From Triglochin maritima (Eukaryota > Streptophyta > Magnoliopsida > Alismatales > Juncaginaceae): 64,000 nt of DNA. A program made the translations under genes and the position numbers. The notes beneath the pieces were generated by a model. That model was not told where the DNA came from. It searched no databases and saw only the letters and a list, made by a program, of their open reading frames with translations. The stretch's first letter is position 1. Each line of letters begins with the position of its first letter. The stretch lies in NCBI GenBank assembly GCA_963682175.1, contig OY821777.1:20356001-20420000 (forward strand), read 5' to 3'. Shown piece by piece: positions 33,200 to 45,202 of the stretch.

Positions 33200-33204
33200 C
33201 TTGT

Positions 33205-33325
33205 CATGCTGATCCGAAGTATCTCAAGCATCAATGTTCCCCATGGTATCTTGCCAAAATATCTCAAGCATACCGTGTCATGCTGATCCGAAGTATCTCA
33301 AGAATCAATGTTCCCCTTGAGATAT
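33205..33325. repeat. Short tandem duplication at the truncation point
   Basis: Two imperfect copies of a ~75-bp unit containing TCATGCTGATCCGAAGTATC followed by ATCAATGTTCCCC lie exactly where the Ath-E gag region is lost and the plus-strand LTR begins, marking a rearrangement joint. Confidence 0.75.
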
Positions 33326-34254
33326 TTAGTCTCATACCGGGGGATAGTCCCGTGTTAACCTTTACCATGCCTATAAATGGAACTCTTCACCTTACTTTGT
33401 ATTTACCCATTGCTTGGTGGCATTCTCTCTACTTGGAGTAAGCCTTGGAGCAAAACTCAAGGTGGAGAAGAATGCTACCTGTAATGTGAGTCATGTAAAA
33501 TAAAATAATTGTTCATAATTTGTTTTAATGCTTGCTTGTTTAGCTTGTTTTGTTTGTCTTAATCTTAGTTGAAGTAATTAGCATATCTCCATTTCCAATC
33601 TTAATTACCTTAATTTTGTTTTGTCTTCTTTGAATGAGTAGTGAGTAGTTTCATCCCCCTTTGAGGGTGGAGATGATATTCATACATGCATTAAAAAATG
33701 GAAATGAATGCTTTATTTTTAAATGTGTTGATAAATGTGAATGTATGCTTGATTGTTTAGAGTAGAACACTTCACTTGATGAGTTTTGCCACAAATATTA
33801 GACACCTCCCATGCTTGTTTAGGTTTTGAAATAACCAACTTGTGTATGTGAATGTTAATCAACTAGGTTAGTGATTGGATTGATTGGTTTTGTCATAACC
33901 ATTAGACACTTCCTATACATGAAAACACTACCTAAATTTGTGCCTATTGAATGCATTCTCCACCATCTTATTACATGTGTGCACTCACTTGACCACTTAG
34001 GGGTCTCTCTTCCTGATTTGCAGGTTTGAATTAAGTTCTCTTAGTTTAGTTTGACTCACTCGTTAGTTGCTTTCTTTCACATTTCTTCTTACTAGTTTAG
34101 TGTAACTTAGATTAGCATACTCAAATCTCTTCTTCCTTTATTCGCCACATGATTTCGTACCAACCAGAAGCTACTCGCCTCCTCGTGGACATGACCCGTA
34201 CTTGCCGCGTCTTCACCGACATCGTGCACTTACGGTAATATAAACAATTAAACA
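33326..34254 (+). mobile_element. Partial Ath-E LTR (first unit of tandem duplication)
   Basis: This is the 3' two-thirds of an Ath-E-like LTR in plus orientation, from the GTCTCATACCGGGGG block just upstream of the TATA box to the end TTAAACA. It is followed by about 130 bases of antisense Ath-E LTR sequence (34255-34388). Confidence 0.8.
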
Positions 34255-34388
34255 GAATACATTCGAATTGGCACAAGTACAAGTTGTGTTTTCATGCAAA
34301 GGAAGTGTCTAATGGTTGTGGCAAAACTTATCAATCAATCACTAACCTAGTTGAACCCATCATGTTAGGTATTCTCATATCCTTTATT

Positions 34389-35776
34389 TGATTGACATCA
34401 TATCATGCATGTATTTGTGTCTTATATCCTTTATTTTTAGCCTAATCCATGCTATGTAATGAGTTTATGTTTAAGTTTTAGGAATAAATAGGTTTGAGAA
34501 GAAAAGATCCAAAAAGGACTCAAAAGGAACGAAAAAGACTAAGTTGCAAGACTTATGGACTGAGTCATCTCAAATGATTAGTGAGCAAATCAAGAAGCTC
34601 CACACCTTAATGATGAGTATTTTGGCAATTAAATCCGGGACCAACCATCAACAACCAAATCGGGGTTATCAAACACCAAGAAATCATCAAGCTAGAACCA
34701 AGACAAACAAATCCAGACCCGATCAGACAAATACAGACCGCTAATTAGCGGTCCCCGACCGCCACTCAGCGGTAAAGATTGCTTCAAAACGCACATGCCT
34801 TGGTCGGGTGTTAGATTAGGTTGTATTTAGTCCATATTTGGTATAATTTTAGTCTCATACCGGGGGATTGTCCCGTGTTAACCTTTTCCATGCCTATAAA
34901 TAGAACTCTTCACCATCCTTTGTATTTACTCATTGCTTGGTGGTATTCTCTCTACTTGGAGTAAGCCTTCGAGCAAAAATCAAGGTGTAAAAGAATGCTA
35001 CCCTTAATGTGAGTCATGTAAATAAAATAATTCTTCATAGTTTGTTTTAATGCTTGCTTGTTTAGCTTGTTTTGTTTTTCTTAATCTTAGTTGAAGTAAT
35101 TAGCATGTCTCCATTTCTTATCTTAATTACCTTAATTTCGTTTTGTCTTCTTTTAATGAGTAGTGACTAGTTTCATCCCCCTTTGGGGGTGGAGATGATA
35201 TTCATACATTGATTAAAGAATGGAAATGAATGTTTTATTTTTAAATGTGTTGATAAATGTGAATGTATGCTTGATTGTTTAGAGTAGAACACTTCACTTG
35301 ATGAGTTTTGCCACAACTATTAGACACCTCCCATGCTTGTTTAGGTTTTGAAATAACCAACTTGTGTATGTGAATGTTAATCAACTAGGTTAGTGATTGG
35401 ATTGATTGGTTTTGCCATAACCATTAGACACTTCCTATACATGAAAACACTACTTACATTTGTGCCTATTGAATACATTCTCCACCAACTTATTACATGT
35501 GTGCGCTCACTTCACCCCTTAGGGGTCTCTCTTCCTGATTTGCAGCTTTGCATTACGTTCTCTTAGTTTAGTTTTAATCACTCGTTAGTTGCTTTCTTTC
35601 GCATTTCTTCTTACTAGTTTAGTGTAGCTTTGATTAGCATACTCAATTCTCTTCTTCCTTTATTCGCCACTTGATTTCGTACCAACCAGAAGCTACTCGC
35701 CTCCTCGTGGACATGACCCGTACTTGCCGCATCTTCACCGACGCCATGCACTTGCGGTAATATAAACAATTAAACA
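34389..35776 (+). mobile_element. Complete Ath-E LTR (second unit)
   Basis: The LTR starts TGATTGACATCATATC and ends CAATTAAACA, 1388 bp, with a TATA box CTATAAATAGAAC near 34894. It carries palindromic GACCGCTAATTAGCGGTC (34736-34753 area). It is followed by the same antisense segment that follows the first unit. Confidence 0.82.
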
Positions 35777-36372
35777 GAATACATTCGAATTGGCACAAGT
35801 ACAAGTTGTGTTTTCATGCATAGGAAATGTCTAATGGTTGTGGCAAAACCTATCAATCAATTACTAACCTAGTTGAACCCATCAAGTTAGGTATTCTCAT
35901 TTAAACAAAGAAGTATACAATTACATTCATTAGATATTTCATAAGATAGCATTCATTCCCATTCTTCATACATGTATAAACATCATCTCCACCCCCAAAA
36001 TTGGATGAAACTACTCACTACACATTAAGCTAACAATTATATTAAGAAAGGAAGACATTCTAACTAATTATACTACGATTAAGAAAACAAAACTAAGATA
36101 AACACGCAAGCATTAAAAGAGATAACATGAAGATAAAACTAGAACAAATTATTTTATTAATGACACACATTACAAGTAGCATTCTCTCCACATGAGTTTT
36201 ACTCCAAAGACTTACTCCATCTAGAGAGAATGAACACCAAGAAATGAGTTGGTTACAAAGGAAAAAGAGTTCTATTTATAGACATAAAAAGGTAATTTGG
36301 GTCAATCCCCTGGTGTAGTACTATTGAAACATGCCTGAAATGGACATAAACAACATAATACCCAACCACGAG
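35777..36372 (-). mobile_element. Antisense Ath-E LTR fragment
   Basis: Sequence from CATTCGAATTGGCACAAG to ACATAATACCC matches the reverse complement of an Ath-E LTR, including its minus-strand TATA region (CTATTTATAGAC near 36272). It is truncated on both sides. Confidence 0.7.
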
Positions 36373-36901
36373 CGGAAACAATAAATAAAAACGGTAGAGA
36401 AAAGAATCAAACCCCAATATAGACAGTGATTTTTACAGAAGTTTGGTTCGGCACCCAAACTGGGTCCTAGTCCTCTCTTGCAAGCTCCACTTGATCCAAC
36501 GAGCTCTGCTCACATCTTCATTAATTTGATCTCCATTCTGGGCCGAGATCGAGCCTTTACACCACAAACTCGCGAACAACCCTTGCCGAGCTCAGATCCT
36601 CCTCTCTTAACCCGAGAGGGATGCTTCCACCGAAGCCTTTACAACATTTTGTTGACAAAGAGAATGTGTAACAAGACACTCTAATGTGATAATACTTGAA
36701 TGGTTAAGGATTTGAGTACAGGTGGTGAAGTTTAAGCTTGAAGTGTAGGATTTGAGATTTTTTGAATGGGAGAGTTTCTCTCTAGTGTATGTGTGAGTTT
36801 TGAATTTAGAGTTGTATAAATAACGTGTGAAGCTCTTTTTATAAGCTCCTACAGAGATATAGCCGTTGGGGAGGATTTGCTAAAGATTTGTGTAAGATAC
36901 A
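36373..36901 (-). mobile_element. Cop-D LTR copy 2, left part
   Basis: This segment matches 15365-15880 (GAGCGGAA... GGGCCGAGATCGAGCCTTTACACCACAA). It is interrupted by the Ath-E solo LTR at 36902 and resumes at 38465. Confidence 0.78.
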
Positions 36902-38459
36902 TGATTGACATCATTTCATGCTTATATTTGTATCTTATATCCATTATCTTACACCTAAGAAATGCTACGTGACGAGTTTTATGTTTGAATTTCAGAAATA
37001 AATAGGTTTGAAGAGATGAAGCATGAAAGGATCCAAAAGCAGAGAAAAATGACTTAATTGTGAGACCTGGGGACTAAGATGCAAGGGAGAAGGACCTGAA
37101 CGTAAGACCGAATGACCAAAGAGCAAAACAGAAAACTCCACACCATCATGGGGAGTATTTTGGCAATTATATTCGGGTCGGAGCTCCAACAAGTGAAGTA
37201 GATGCATCAAAGACCAACAAAGACATCCAGAAAAGGCCAGAATAAAATCCAACATGATCCGGACTATATACATCACCAATTGGCGGTCCAAGACCGCTAA
37301 TTGGCGGTCTGTTTTGGCCCAAACCCTTAAGATTTTGGTGGGTCGCGTATTAGGGTGTATTTAGTCCATTTCTTGTATTTGGTTAGTCCCACATCGGGGG
37401 ATTGTCCCGGATTGCCTTTTTCTTTGGCTATAAATAGAATTCTTCACCTTCCATTGTAGCTATCCATTGCTTGGTGGCATTCTCTCTACTAAGGAGTGAG
37501 CCTTGAAGAAAAAACTCAAGGTAGAGAAGAATGCTACCTTCAATGTGAGTCACTGTTAATAAAATAATTGTTCTAGTTTCTTTTAATCTTGTCTTTTAAT
37601 TTGTGCATGCTTGTTTAGTATTTCCTTTCCTTTTAAGTTTATTTAGTATTTCTTGCTTGCTTAGTGTAGTTTCATTTCAGTATTATGCTTCATTTTGTTA
37701 ATATAGTTAGTGTAATGAGTAGTGAGTAGTTTCATCCCCACTTGGGGGTGGAGAAATATGTGATATGATCATGTAGTGTATTAAGTGTGTGTTATCTTAA
37801 TCCCTTGAGCTTTATATGATTTCCATAACCATCTAATAGGTTTTCACTCTTATCTTTGATTTGCTAATGCTCTTGAATGAAACTTAGCTTATGCTTTGAT
37901 TAGTGGACTTATTTCATGGGGAATGATATGGTTAGGATATGGATGGAATTAATATTGGAAACACAATTTGTAGTGTTTGTACTCTTGCTGCCTTTACCTT
38001 CGTTAATGTCTTGTATGTTTTAATGATGTTGGGTTATCTTAATTCATGTGGAGGCATAGTAGGGTCTAGTCTTTATACATGAGTTCATTTAGCTTCATTC
38101 CAATTATTGTCTTGTATGTTTTAATGATGTAGTCTTATCTAAATTCATGTAGAGGCAAAGTTGGGGATGTAGTTTTATGATTTCATGCACTACATGTTGT
38201 GAGGAGCTTAATTGAACACACACACACACATCTTTATATTCACATTATTTCTCTACCCCCTATGAGGTTTAGTTTTATTGCTTATCTTTCATTTCCTCTT
38301 GCATTCTAGTGTAATTTAGTGTAATCAATCTTTCTCTCCTTTCTTTACCACTCGCCTTCGCACAAACCAAACGTCGACACATCTCCCAGTGGACGACCCG
38401 TATTGGCCACCGCTTCAACGCGGCCGTGGACTTGCGGTTAATATAAAACGAATCAATCA
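36902..38459 (+). mobile_element. Ath-E solo LTR with TSD ATACA
   Basis: This 1558-bp LTR, TGATTGACATCATTTC...CGAATCAATCA, is flanked by ATACA at 36897-36901 and 38460-38464. The unoccupied site can be read in the other Cop-D copy near 15876-15895 (GTGTAAGAAACACGAAGC), confirming the insertion. TATA box at 37428-37437; the palindromic GGCGGTC pair lies at 37276-37310, about 120 bases upstream; CA microsatellite near 38216. Confidence 0.95.
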
Positions 38460-38464
38460 ATACA

Positions 38465-39338
38465 CGAAACAAAAAATTAAGTTCAACAAATCTGTCCTAA
38501 ACTGGTCGACCAACACAGCATAAACGGTCGACAGTTTCTAAGAAAATAAGGAAACGTTCAAACCCACTAAATACACGGTCGAACCAAACGGTTGTAACTT
38601 AAGCTCACTTAAGTTAATGGTCAAACTAAATCTAGGGGCGGTCGACCGTTCAAAGGGTTTTGGTCAGGTTAAAGATTAATCGGTCGAACACAAGAATTGA
38701 TTCGTCTGACCGAAAATAACAGGAAGTTTGGGCACATAATTTTGTCTACATACGGTCAAGTATTTTCTTGTCAACGTTCGACCATTGGCCAAATACATTT
38801 TAGGGGTTAGGTGAAATATACAAATATGATAATAAAAACGATCATATGAAAATACGGGTAATTAGTCGACAGGAAGATCAAAATAGGTCGACCGGTTGAA
38901 CTGGGAAAAATCACTTAAGAGAATTTGTTTGACTGTTATAAATGATCGAACGGAAAACCTATTTCGGTCGACCGTTCTACACAGACAAGTTAAGGTTTAG
39001 TTTGAGTGATTTTCCAACTAAGGTTTTGGTGACCTATTGAAGTCCAATTGATTTGAAAATTGGTGTGTGACTTCTACAAGAAACCTAGTGTGTATGTGAA
39101 TGGTTTCCAATTCTTTTATGCTCAAGATCACAGAGATTCCTAAGACTCAAATAAAGGCAAAAGTACATGTCTTCAATTAGCTTGATTACATGTCTTGACT
39201 TCATTCCATTCTTGCTTGAGTTTTGATCACCTGTAGATGTTATTTCTATGCATAATGTGTGTTACACTACATTTGATTGTGATTAAGATTACGTTAGTTA
39301 AATCATCAAAACATAGATTAATGCCTAAAATCCAGCAA
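38465..39338 (-). mobile_element. Cop-D LTR copy 2, right part
   Basis: It continues the copy 2 LTR and ends GCCTAAAATCCAGCA (39338), matching the end of copy 1. It contains many GGTCGACC-type motifs (38505-38990). Left and right flanks of the whole LTR do not give a clear TSD. Confidence 0.78.
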
Positions 39339-39836
39339 TTACTACCACTAGGTCTTATCAACCTACCTACTAACAACCATGTAACTACCACTAGGTCCCA
39401 TCATGAAAGAGAGTTCTCAAGGACATAACTATTGTTCCAACTTATCCACCCTCAATAGTTGAAATACCCCATACTCATGATAATTTCCACCAGAAGAAAT
39501 TATACTCATCTATCCACGGAGGTAACCCTTTGTTGTCCTTGAAGATCCCTCTTAAAAGTCCCCGTCTAATAAATATACCTTACCCTTCAAAGTAGGATGT
39601 AAACCTACCACTCAAACAATATTCTCCCCTACATCCATTGCCACTAAATTCTAGTCCAAACCCTTATATACATTATCAACTCTAAAATGTCAGTAATTGC
39701 TAAGACCACACAAAGTGTACAACACAACCCAACAACAAACAATTCTGATACGAAAAGAATGACAAAGAACAACCACCGAAAGCAGGAATGCATTTTCATA
39801 AGTTCAACGACTTAATGGACTTTCTCAACAAGTATG
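39339..39836 (+). pseudogene. 5' part of the FRS/FAR1-like pseudogene and flank
   Basis: The last ~110 bases translate as HKFNDLMDFLNKY, continuing after the Athila insertion as ATSKGFAIKK, which resembles the start of the FAR1 DNA-binding region. The rest (39339-39720) is not assignable; it contains two copies of ACTACCACTAGGTC. The evidence for coding here is continuity across the 5-bp TSD GTATG. Confidence 0.5.
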
Positions 39837-41236
39837 TTATTGACATCAATTCATTCTTACATTTGTATCTTATATCCATTATCTTTCACTTAAAAAATGC
39901 TACGTAATGAGTTTTATGTTTGAATTTCATAAATAAATAGGTTTGAGGAGAATAGGCATAAAAGGATCTAAAAGCAGGAAAAAGGATTGAGTGGAGAGAC
40001 TCAAGGACTAAGAAGCAAGATCGAAGGACTTGAACGTAAGATTGAAGGACCAATGAGCAAACAAGAATACTCAACACCATCATGGGGAGTATTTTGGTAA
40101 TTCTATTCGGGTCGGAGCTCCGGCAAGCGAAGTAAATGCATCAAAGACAAACAAATCCATCCAAGAAAGCCCAGAAGAAAGGCTAGACCGATCCAAACCC
40201 TGTAGCCCGCCAATTGGCGCTCCGGATCCCTTAATATTTCTTTGGGTCATGTATTAGAGTCTGTTTAGTCCATTTATGGTATATGTTTAGTCCTATGCCG
40301 GGGGATTGTCCCGGATTACCTTTTCTATGGCTATAAATAAAACTCTCCCTCCTCTTTTGTACCCCATCACTCTCTTGGTGGTCATCCTCTCTATTAGGAG
40401 TTAAGGACTTGAAGCAAAAACCCTGGTGGAGAGAGGCTACTTGTAATTGAGTGAGTAATAATAGATGTTTTCCTTTGGTTATGTTGTTTCTTTCTTTGTT
40501 TAATTTCCTTTCTTATGTCTTGCATGCTTCTTTAGTTTTATGTCATTTTAGTTAAACTTGTTGTTTTAGTCTTCTTATAATTAGTTTAAGCATGTTTTCT
40601 TTGCCTAGTATAAATGTTAGTTTAAATATGTGTGAGTAGTTCCATTCCCCTTTGGGGGTGGAGTAGATGTGTATACATGTTATGTAGATGGTATGAATGC
40701 TAAACATTGTTGTATGTGAGAAATGTTAGTATGCTTGCTTGAATTAATAAGAACTTTTACTTGATGGTTTCTACCATAATGTTAGGTACATTCCATGCTT
40801 GTTTATGTTCTTAATAACAAACTTGTCATGCTCATATTAATTACCTAAGTTAGTGTTTTGAATGATAGGTCTTGTCATTAGGTACTTCTTATGCATTAAC
40901 AAACACTAACTTCACTTGAGCTTATTGTATGCATTCACGAGACTTATTTCATGTGTACACACACTCCACCCCCTTAGGGGTGTTTCCCATTCCAGAATTT
41001 CATCTTTCCTATTATTAGTTGCTTAGCCTAGTTTTAGTTCGTTTTATATTTTCATTTCCTTCTTTGATGTTTACCAGTTTAGTGTAGTGTAGTTTAGATC
41101 ATAACTCCTTTCTCTCCTTTCTTTCCCACTCGCCATTCAACAAACTAAAGTCGACAGACCTCCCTGTGCATCGACCCGTATTAGCCACCGCTTCAACGCA
41201 GCCGTGCACTTACGGTTAATTATAACGTATCAACCA
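39837..41236 (+). repeat. 5'-side LTR of Ath-E copy 2
   Basis: This 1400-bp LTR begins TTATTGACATCAATTC (TG to TT at the first bases) and ends GTATCAACCA. It is immediately followed by GTATG (41237-41241), the same as its left flank, so on its own it looks like a solo LTR. TATA box CTATAAATAA at 40331. Confidence 0.88.
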
Positions 41237-41503
41237 GTATGCAACTTTAAAAGGGTTTGCAATTAAAAAAGTTCTCCAGTTACACCCACGATTATCTGGC
41301 AAGGGCGGTCATTGGATGCCATAAAGCCAGAACACCTCCACAGGTATAAATTCTGTTTGATACATACAATTCCAATGACTTACTTTACAACACCTATGAT
41401 TTTATGCAGGAACCAAGTACAACTTGTTATGTTCAAAAGTTTAGAACATTAGTTAAATGCCCCGCTAGAATCATAATTTCTGGAGACCCGTGGTCAACTT
41501 CAA
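41237..41503 (+). pseudogene. Duplicated FRS/FAR1-like fragment
   Basis: It is nearly identical to 60799-61063, the host sequence flanking the 3' LTR (shared landmarks TATGCAACTT, GATTATCTGGCAAGGGCGG, GGAGACCCGTGGTC). The copy breaks off at about 41503 and is joined to Athila gag sequence. It is host-gene material trapped inside the element. Confidence 0.9.
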
Positions 41504-42842
41504 CACATCCACAACACAATCCTTGACCCCAAGGACCCTTCTAGTGATCCGACCTTTCAAGCTTTCATGCAGAGCATGCAAAGTACAGTCAAAGCTTTGG
41601 AAATGCAAGTTAGTCAGTTGGCTCATCAGTTCCATGAACGCGAGAAGGGTTAGTTACCAAGTCAACCCGTGGTAAATCCCACGGGTCAACCTCCTCATGC
41701 TAGGCAGAATGTACACAATGTTGAAAGTGACCCTTCCCAACATGCCAATGTTGTCCATACCTTGAGATCGGGAAGGGTTGTTGACAACAATGTGGAAATG
41801 CCTGAAGCCAACCCTGTTGGTGACTCTTCTGAGGAGGGTCGTGAGTATGTCAAGGAATCAAATTCTGAGACTCCTCCTGATAGTTATGTCCTCCAGGAAC
41901 CATTCCCTCATAGGTTGACTAAAAAACGTATGAGCATTGGGACAAAATCGTTGAGGTACTTAGGCAAGTAAAGGTGAACATCTCGTTGTTGGACGTTGTT
42001 CAACAAATGCCACTGTATGCCAAGTTTCTTAAAGACCTTTGTACCATTACATGAAGAACAAATGTTCCCAAAAATGCATTTTTGGCCGCCAATGTGAGCT
42101 CGATATTGACACAACCCATGCAAGTCAAATACAAGGACCCAGGTTGTCCAATTGTCTCTTTCATGATCGGTAATATGACAATCCCCAAGCTTTATTGGAT
42201 TTGGGAGCATCTATGAACCTCCTGCCCTACTTTGTCTATGTCAACCTTGGAATAGACGATCTTAAACCAACGAGGACAACCCTCCAGTTGGCTGACAGAT
42301 CCGTCAAGATTCCACGAGGGAGTGTGGAGGATGTCCTTATTAAAGTGGGTGAGTTCGTATTTCAAGTTGATCTCATCATCTTGGATATTGAACATGTGTC
42401 AAACCCACAAGGACAAATTCCAGTGATCCTTGGGAGTCCTTTCCTTGCAACATCTAATTCTTTGATCAATTGTCACAATAGCTTGATGAGGTTGTCTTTA
42501 GGAAACCTCACGGTGGTTTTCAACATCTTTACTCTTGGTAAGCAACTCGTGCTCTTCGACGATGCTGTCGGAGCCAATTTCATTCAGGACACGGATGAGC
42601 TAGAGTCATTAGGTATGTTTGACTCACATCGACATATTATTGAGGTGCCTAATGACCAGGTTGCGAGTGAAGAGGATCTTGAGGAATCCGCCTGTGAATC
42701 TCTGGATGAGGAGGCACATCAGGGTGCTTGCTCCTCTTACCCAATGGCCCTTGAGCCACTTGAAATGAACTCTGAATCCGACAAGGACCCACCTCCAGTC
42801 GAGCTTTAACCGCTCCCCGATAACCTGAAATACATCTTTTTA
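41504..42842 (+). pseudogene. Gag C-terminus and protease of Ath-E copy 2
   Basis: Gag remnant: PTFQAFMQSMQSTVKALEMQ, then EKG followed by a TAG (a CAG in the expected frame), then VVHTLRSGRVVDNNV and PFPHRLTKK. After a shift the linker VLRQVKVNISLLDVVQQMP leads to the protease: LLDLGASMNLLP (catalytic Asp present), TTLQLADRSVKIPRGSVED, VLIKVGEFVFQVDLIIL, QIPVILGSPFLATS (42195-42540). A 204-codon open segment (42195-42809) ends in an acidic linker. The N-terminal half of gag, the zinc knuckle and the leader are absent. Confidence 0.88.
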
Positions 42843-43081
42843 GGGGATAATGAGACATTGCCACTCATTATTACTTCTGAAATACATCAAGAGGTTGCCC
42901 TCAAAAAAGTGCTCTTTGATAACAAAGAGGCTATCGGGTGGTCCTTGAAGGATATCAAGGGAATTAGCCCTGGTATTGTTCAGCATCGGATCCACATGGA
43001 AGAGGATTCTAGGCCCCGCCGGGACCCACAACGAAGATTGAATCTTGTACTGAAAGAAGCCGTCCGAAAGGAGGTTCTTAA
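42843..43081 (+). pseudogene. RT N-terminal part of Ath-E copy 2
   Basis: The segment contains EVALKKVLFDNKEAIGWSLK, ISPGIVQHRIHMEEDSRP and LNLVLKEAVRKEVL, the start of an Athila reverse transcriptase. It stops at the Cop-F insertion; CTTAA at 43077-43081 is the left TSD. RT resumes at 52647. Confidence 0.88.
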
Positions 43082-45202
43082 TATAGGATTTCATGTTTAA
43101 TTATACATATATATTTTCGAAATTTTTATGTATAATAAGGATCAATTACAATTTTCTTTGATTTATTTCATGCATGCATCGGTTTGTTTTAACTCTAGTT
43201 TCAAAACTCTATTAAAACAAACAAGAGCTCCGAAATTCATACCTAGAAGTTCTCAAAAACTTCTTGAAGATTCGGAGACGTTGGGGATGCTTCTCGCCGC
43301 GCCGGATGCCTCCGAGTGTTCACCGAAACCCTAAACAAGGTTGCAGAGAAAGGAGCTAGCCAATCGATCTCCAAACAAGCTTAGAATCTAGCTACAAACC
43401 CCTTCCTTAGCCTCTGAGATTTCTCCTTCCAAAGACTTAGAAAACTAAGAGAATTTTCGTGGGATTTTGTGGTGAATTAAGAGAGAAAATAATTATTGAA
43501 TTGTGTGTGCCAATTAGGGAGAATAAGGACCTATTTATAGGTTCCAATCTTACTCTTAATCATGGCTATTCTTTAGCCACGTTTTTCTTTATATTTTCTC
43601 TCATAAATTAATTCCTTCATGTATTACATGCACCCACAAAACGTTTGACCAAGTTTGGAGCTAATCCAACCATCAATCAAATTAATCTCTTAATAATCAA
43701 AGGCAGAAAATCAATCGTTGTTCGGTTGACCGAGACCCATTCGGTTAACCGAATATGTCACGATTGGTTGACCGAGTACTAGACGGATGACCGATTCTTA
43801 AAGGGAAAAATTCTCCTTAACCGATTGGACGAATTCTCGTCTAAGACCGAGTGTCATTCGGTTAACCGAAAATATCGGAACTTAATATTATTCGGTCGAC
43901 CGATTTTGGTTCGGTACACCGTACCAAAGTTCCAGGCACTTTGGTCAAGTTCGGTCAATCAAATATGACTATCCGTTCCATGTTCGGTTGACCGATCCAC
44001 AGATCCTTCGGTCGACCGAACCTCAACGGATTACCGAACTATTACCCGATTTTGCCTTTTTCAAATTTTGGATTTATTTCCAACAAAATTTGAACTTGAG
44101 GGGGTTTTAGCAAATTCACAACTCATGCAATATATTATCCTATGCAACAATAAATTATTGCACCTCATAATATATGCATCTCATATGAATTTAGCATGAT
44201 TCTAATTATGTTATATATTACATAATTGATTTTACTTGTTCACCACATGTGTCATATTTTCTATAAGAAACCCGACACATCATATGAACCAAAAATCAAG
44301 CTTCTTATTTCACGGTTTTTGCGGTGTGACCTATGGGAGGATCTAAACTAAGTTGACAGTAATATTAAGAGCTTAATATCACAAGCTATAAGCGGTATCT
44401 AGCTACACATTATAGCTCCCAATTAGTTAGATGTCTTAATTCCACTCGAACCAAAACCCGATCCATTTAGTGATGGCGTGCACCACTTGTGTCCGTCCCT
44501 TGCCTCATGATATTAAGAATACACACAAAGTAGTATTGTGTCATCTTTGTATTAGTATTCATTTCTTGATCTCTTTAAGCTAGTTATAAATATGTGACTT
44601 AACTCAAATCACATTGTGCACATTATAACTTTGCTTTATCAAGGGGCCCACTAATATCATCACTCAATTAAGAGGGGCAATGATAATCTTTTGACTAACT
44701 ATCTTCTCCAACAAAAGTTGTACTTAACCAACCAATGCCTTTACACTACACTGATCGATAGTTCAAGACATTGATCTAATTAAGTATTTCTTAAGTGATT
44801 AGATATAAGTCTCATATCAAAGGACCAAAGACACAGTAAAATATTAATGACACAGAAACACATTTCTATAATATTTTACTTATTAGGTCTATTCAGTATA
44901 CAAAAGTAATATTTTCCTCTTTTGCATACCCGTGTTGTCACTCACTTGTAGAGCTACAATGATATATGACCAACACGACAATCTTAACTCGGTAATTAAT
45001 GTTCCATGTTAGTTACCATGATTGCGAATATCTTTTGTTTTATGTAAACCAATATCTTTTAGAGCTCTACAGTTAAGGACCAAGAGCCTCTTCCTTAACA
45101 CTTCTAAAAGACGAATAACATAAACAAGGAACAAAATGATTTCTCATTCAATTCATAATAATTGACATTTAAAAGTAAAACTTTTAGAACACATTCCCTT
45201 CA
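43082..45202 (-). repeat. 3' LTR of Cop-F
   Basis: The LTR runs from TATAGGATTTCATG to ATTCCCTTCA on the plus strand. It contains the TATA motif CCTATTTATAGG (about 43530) and the CGGTNNACCG palindrome cluster (43725-44040). Confidence 0.93.

Larger units (their letters stand above)
26874..33204 (-). mobile_element. Ath-E copy 1: 3' half of a pol-less Athila-like element
   Basis: On the minus strand a decayed gag-protease region (33199-32637) is followed by ~0.8 kb of non-coding sequence, a purine tract (31811-31821), 1.2 kb of 3' region with the conserved hairpin, the true PPT (30550-30563) and the 3' LTR (30549-26874, net about 1.54 kb). As in Ath-A, no RT, RNase H or integrase lies between protease and the purine tracts. 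The 5' half is lost at about 33205. The LTR is interrupted by a Cop-F solo LTR. Confidence 0.82.
33326..35900 (+). repeat. ~1.52 kb direct tandem duplication
   Basis: 33326-34380 and about 34846-35900 match closely and in the same order, including the antisense LTR piece that begins GAATACATTCGAATTGGCAC. The shared non-LTR flank (~130 bases) is far longer than a TSD, so this is a segmental duplication rather than two independent insertions. Confidence 0.8.

Noticed and set aside
38210..38235. CA/GT microsatellites (11823, 38216, 55775) as independent repeats
   Set aside because: They occupy the same place in each Ath-E LTR and are part of that LTR.
39339..39720. Copia internal region next to Cop-D copy 2
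   Set aside because: No PBS follows the LTR on that side and no gag or pol motif is readable.
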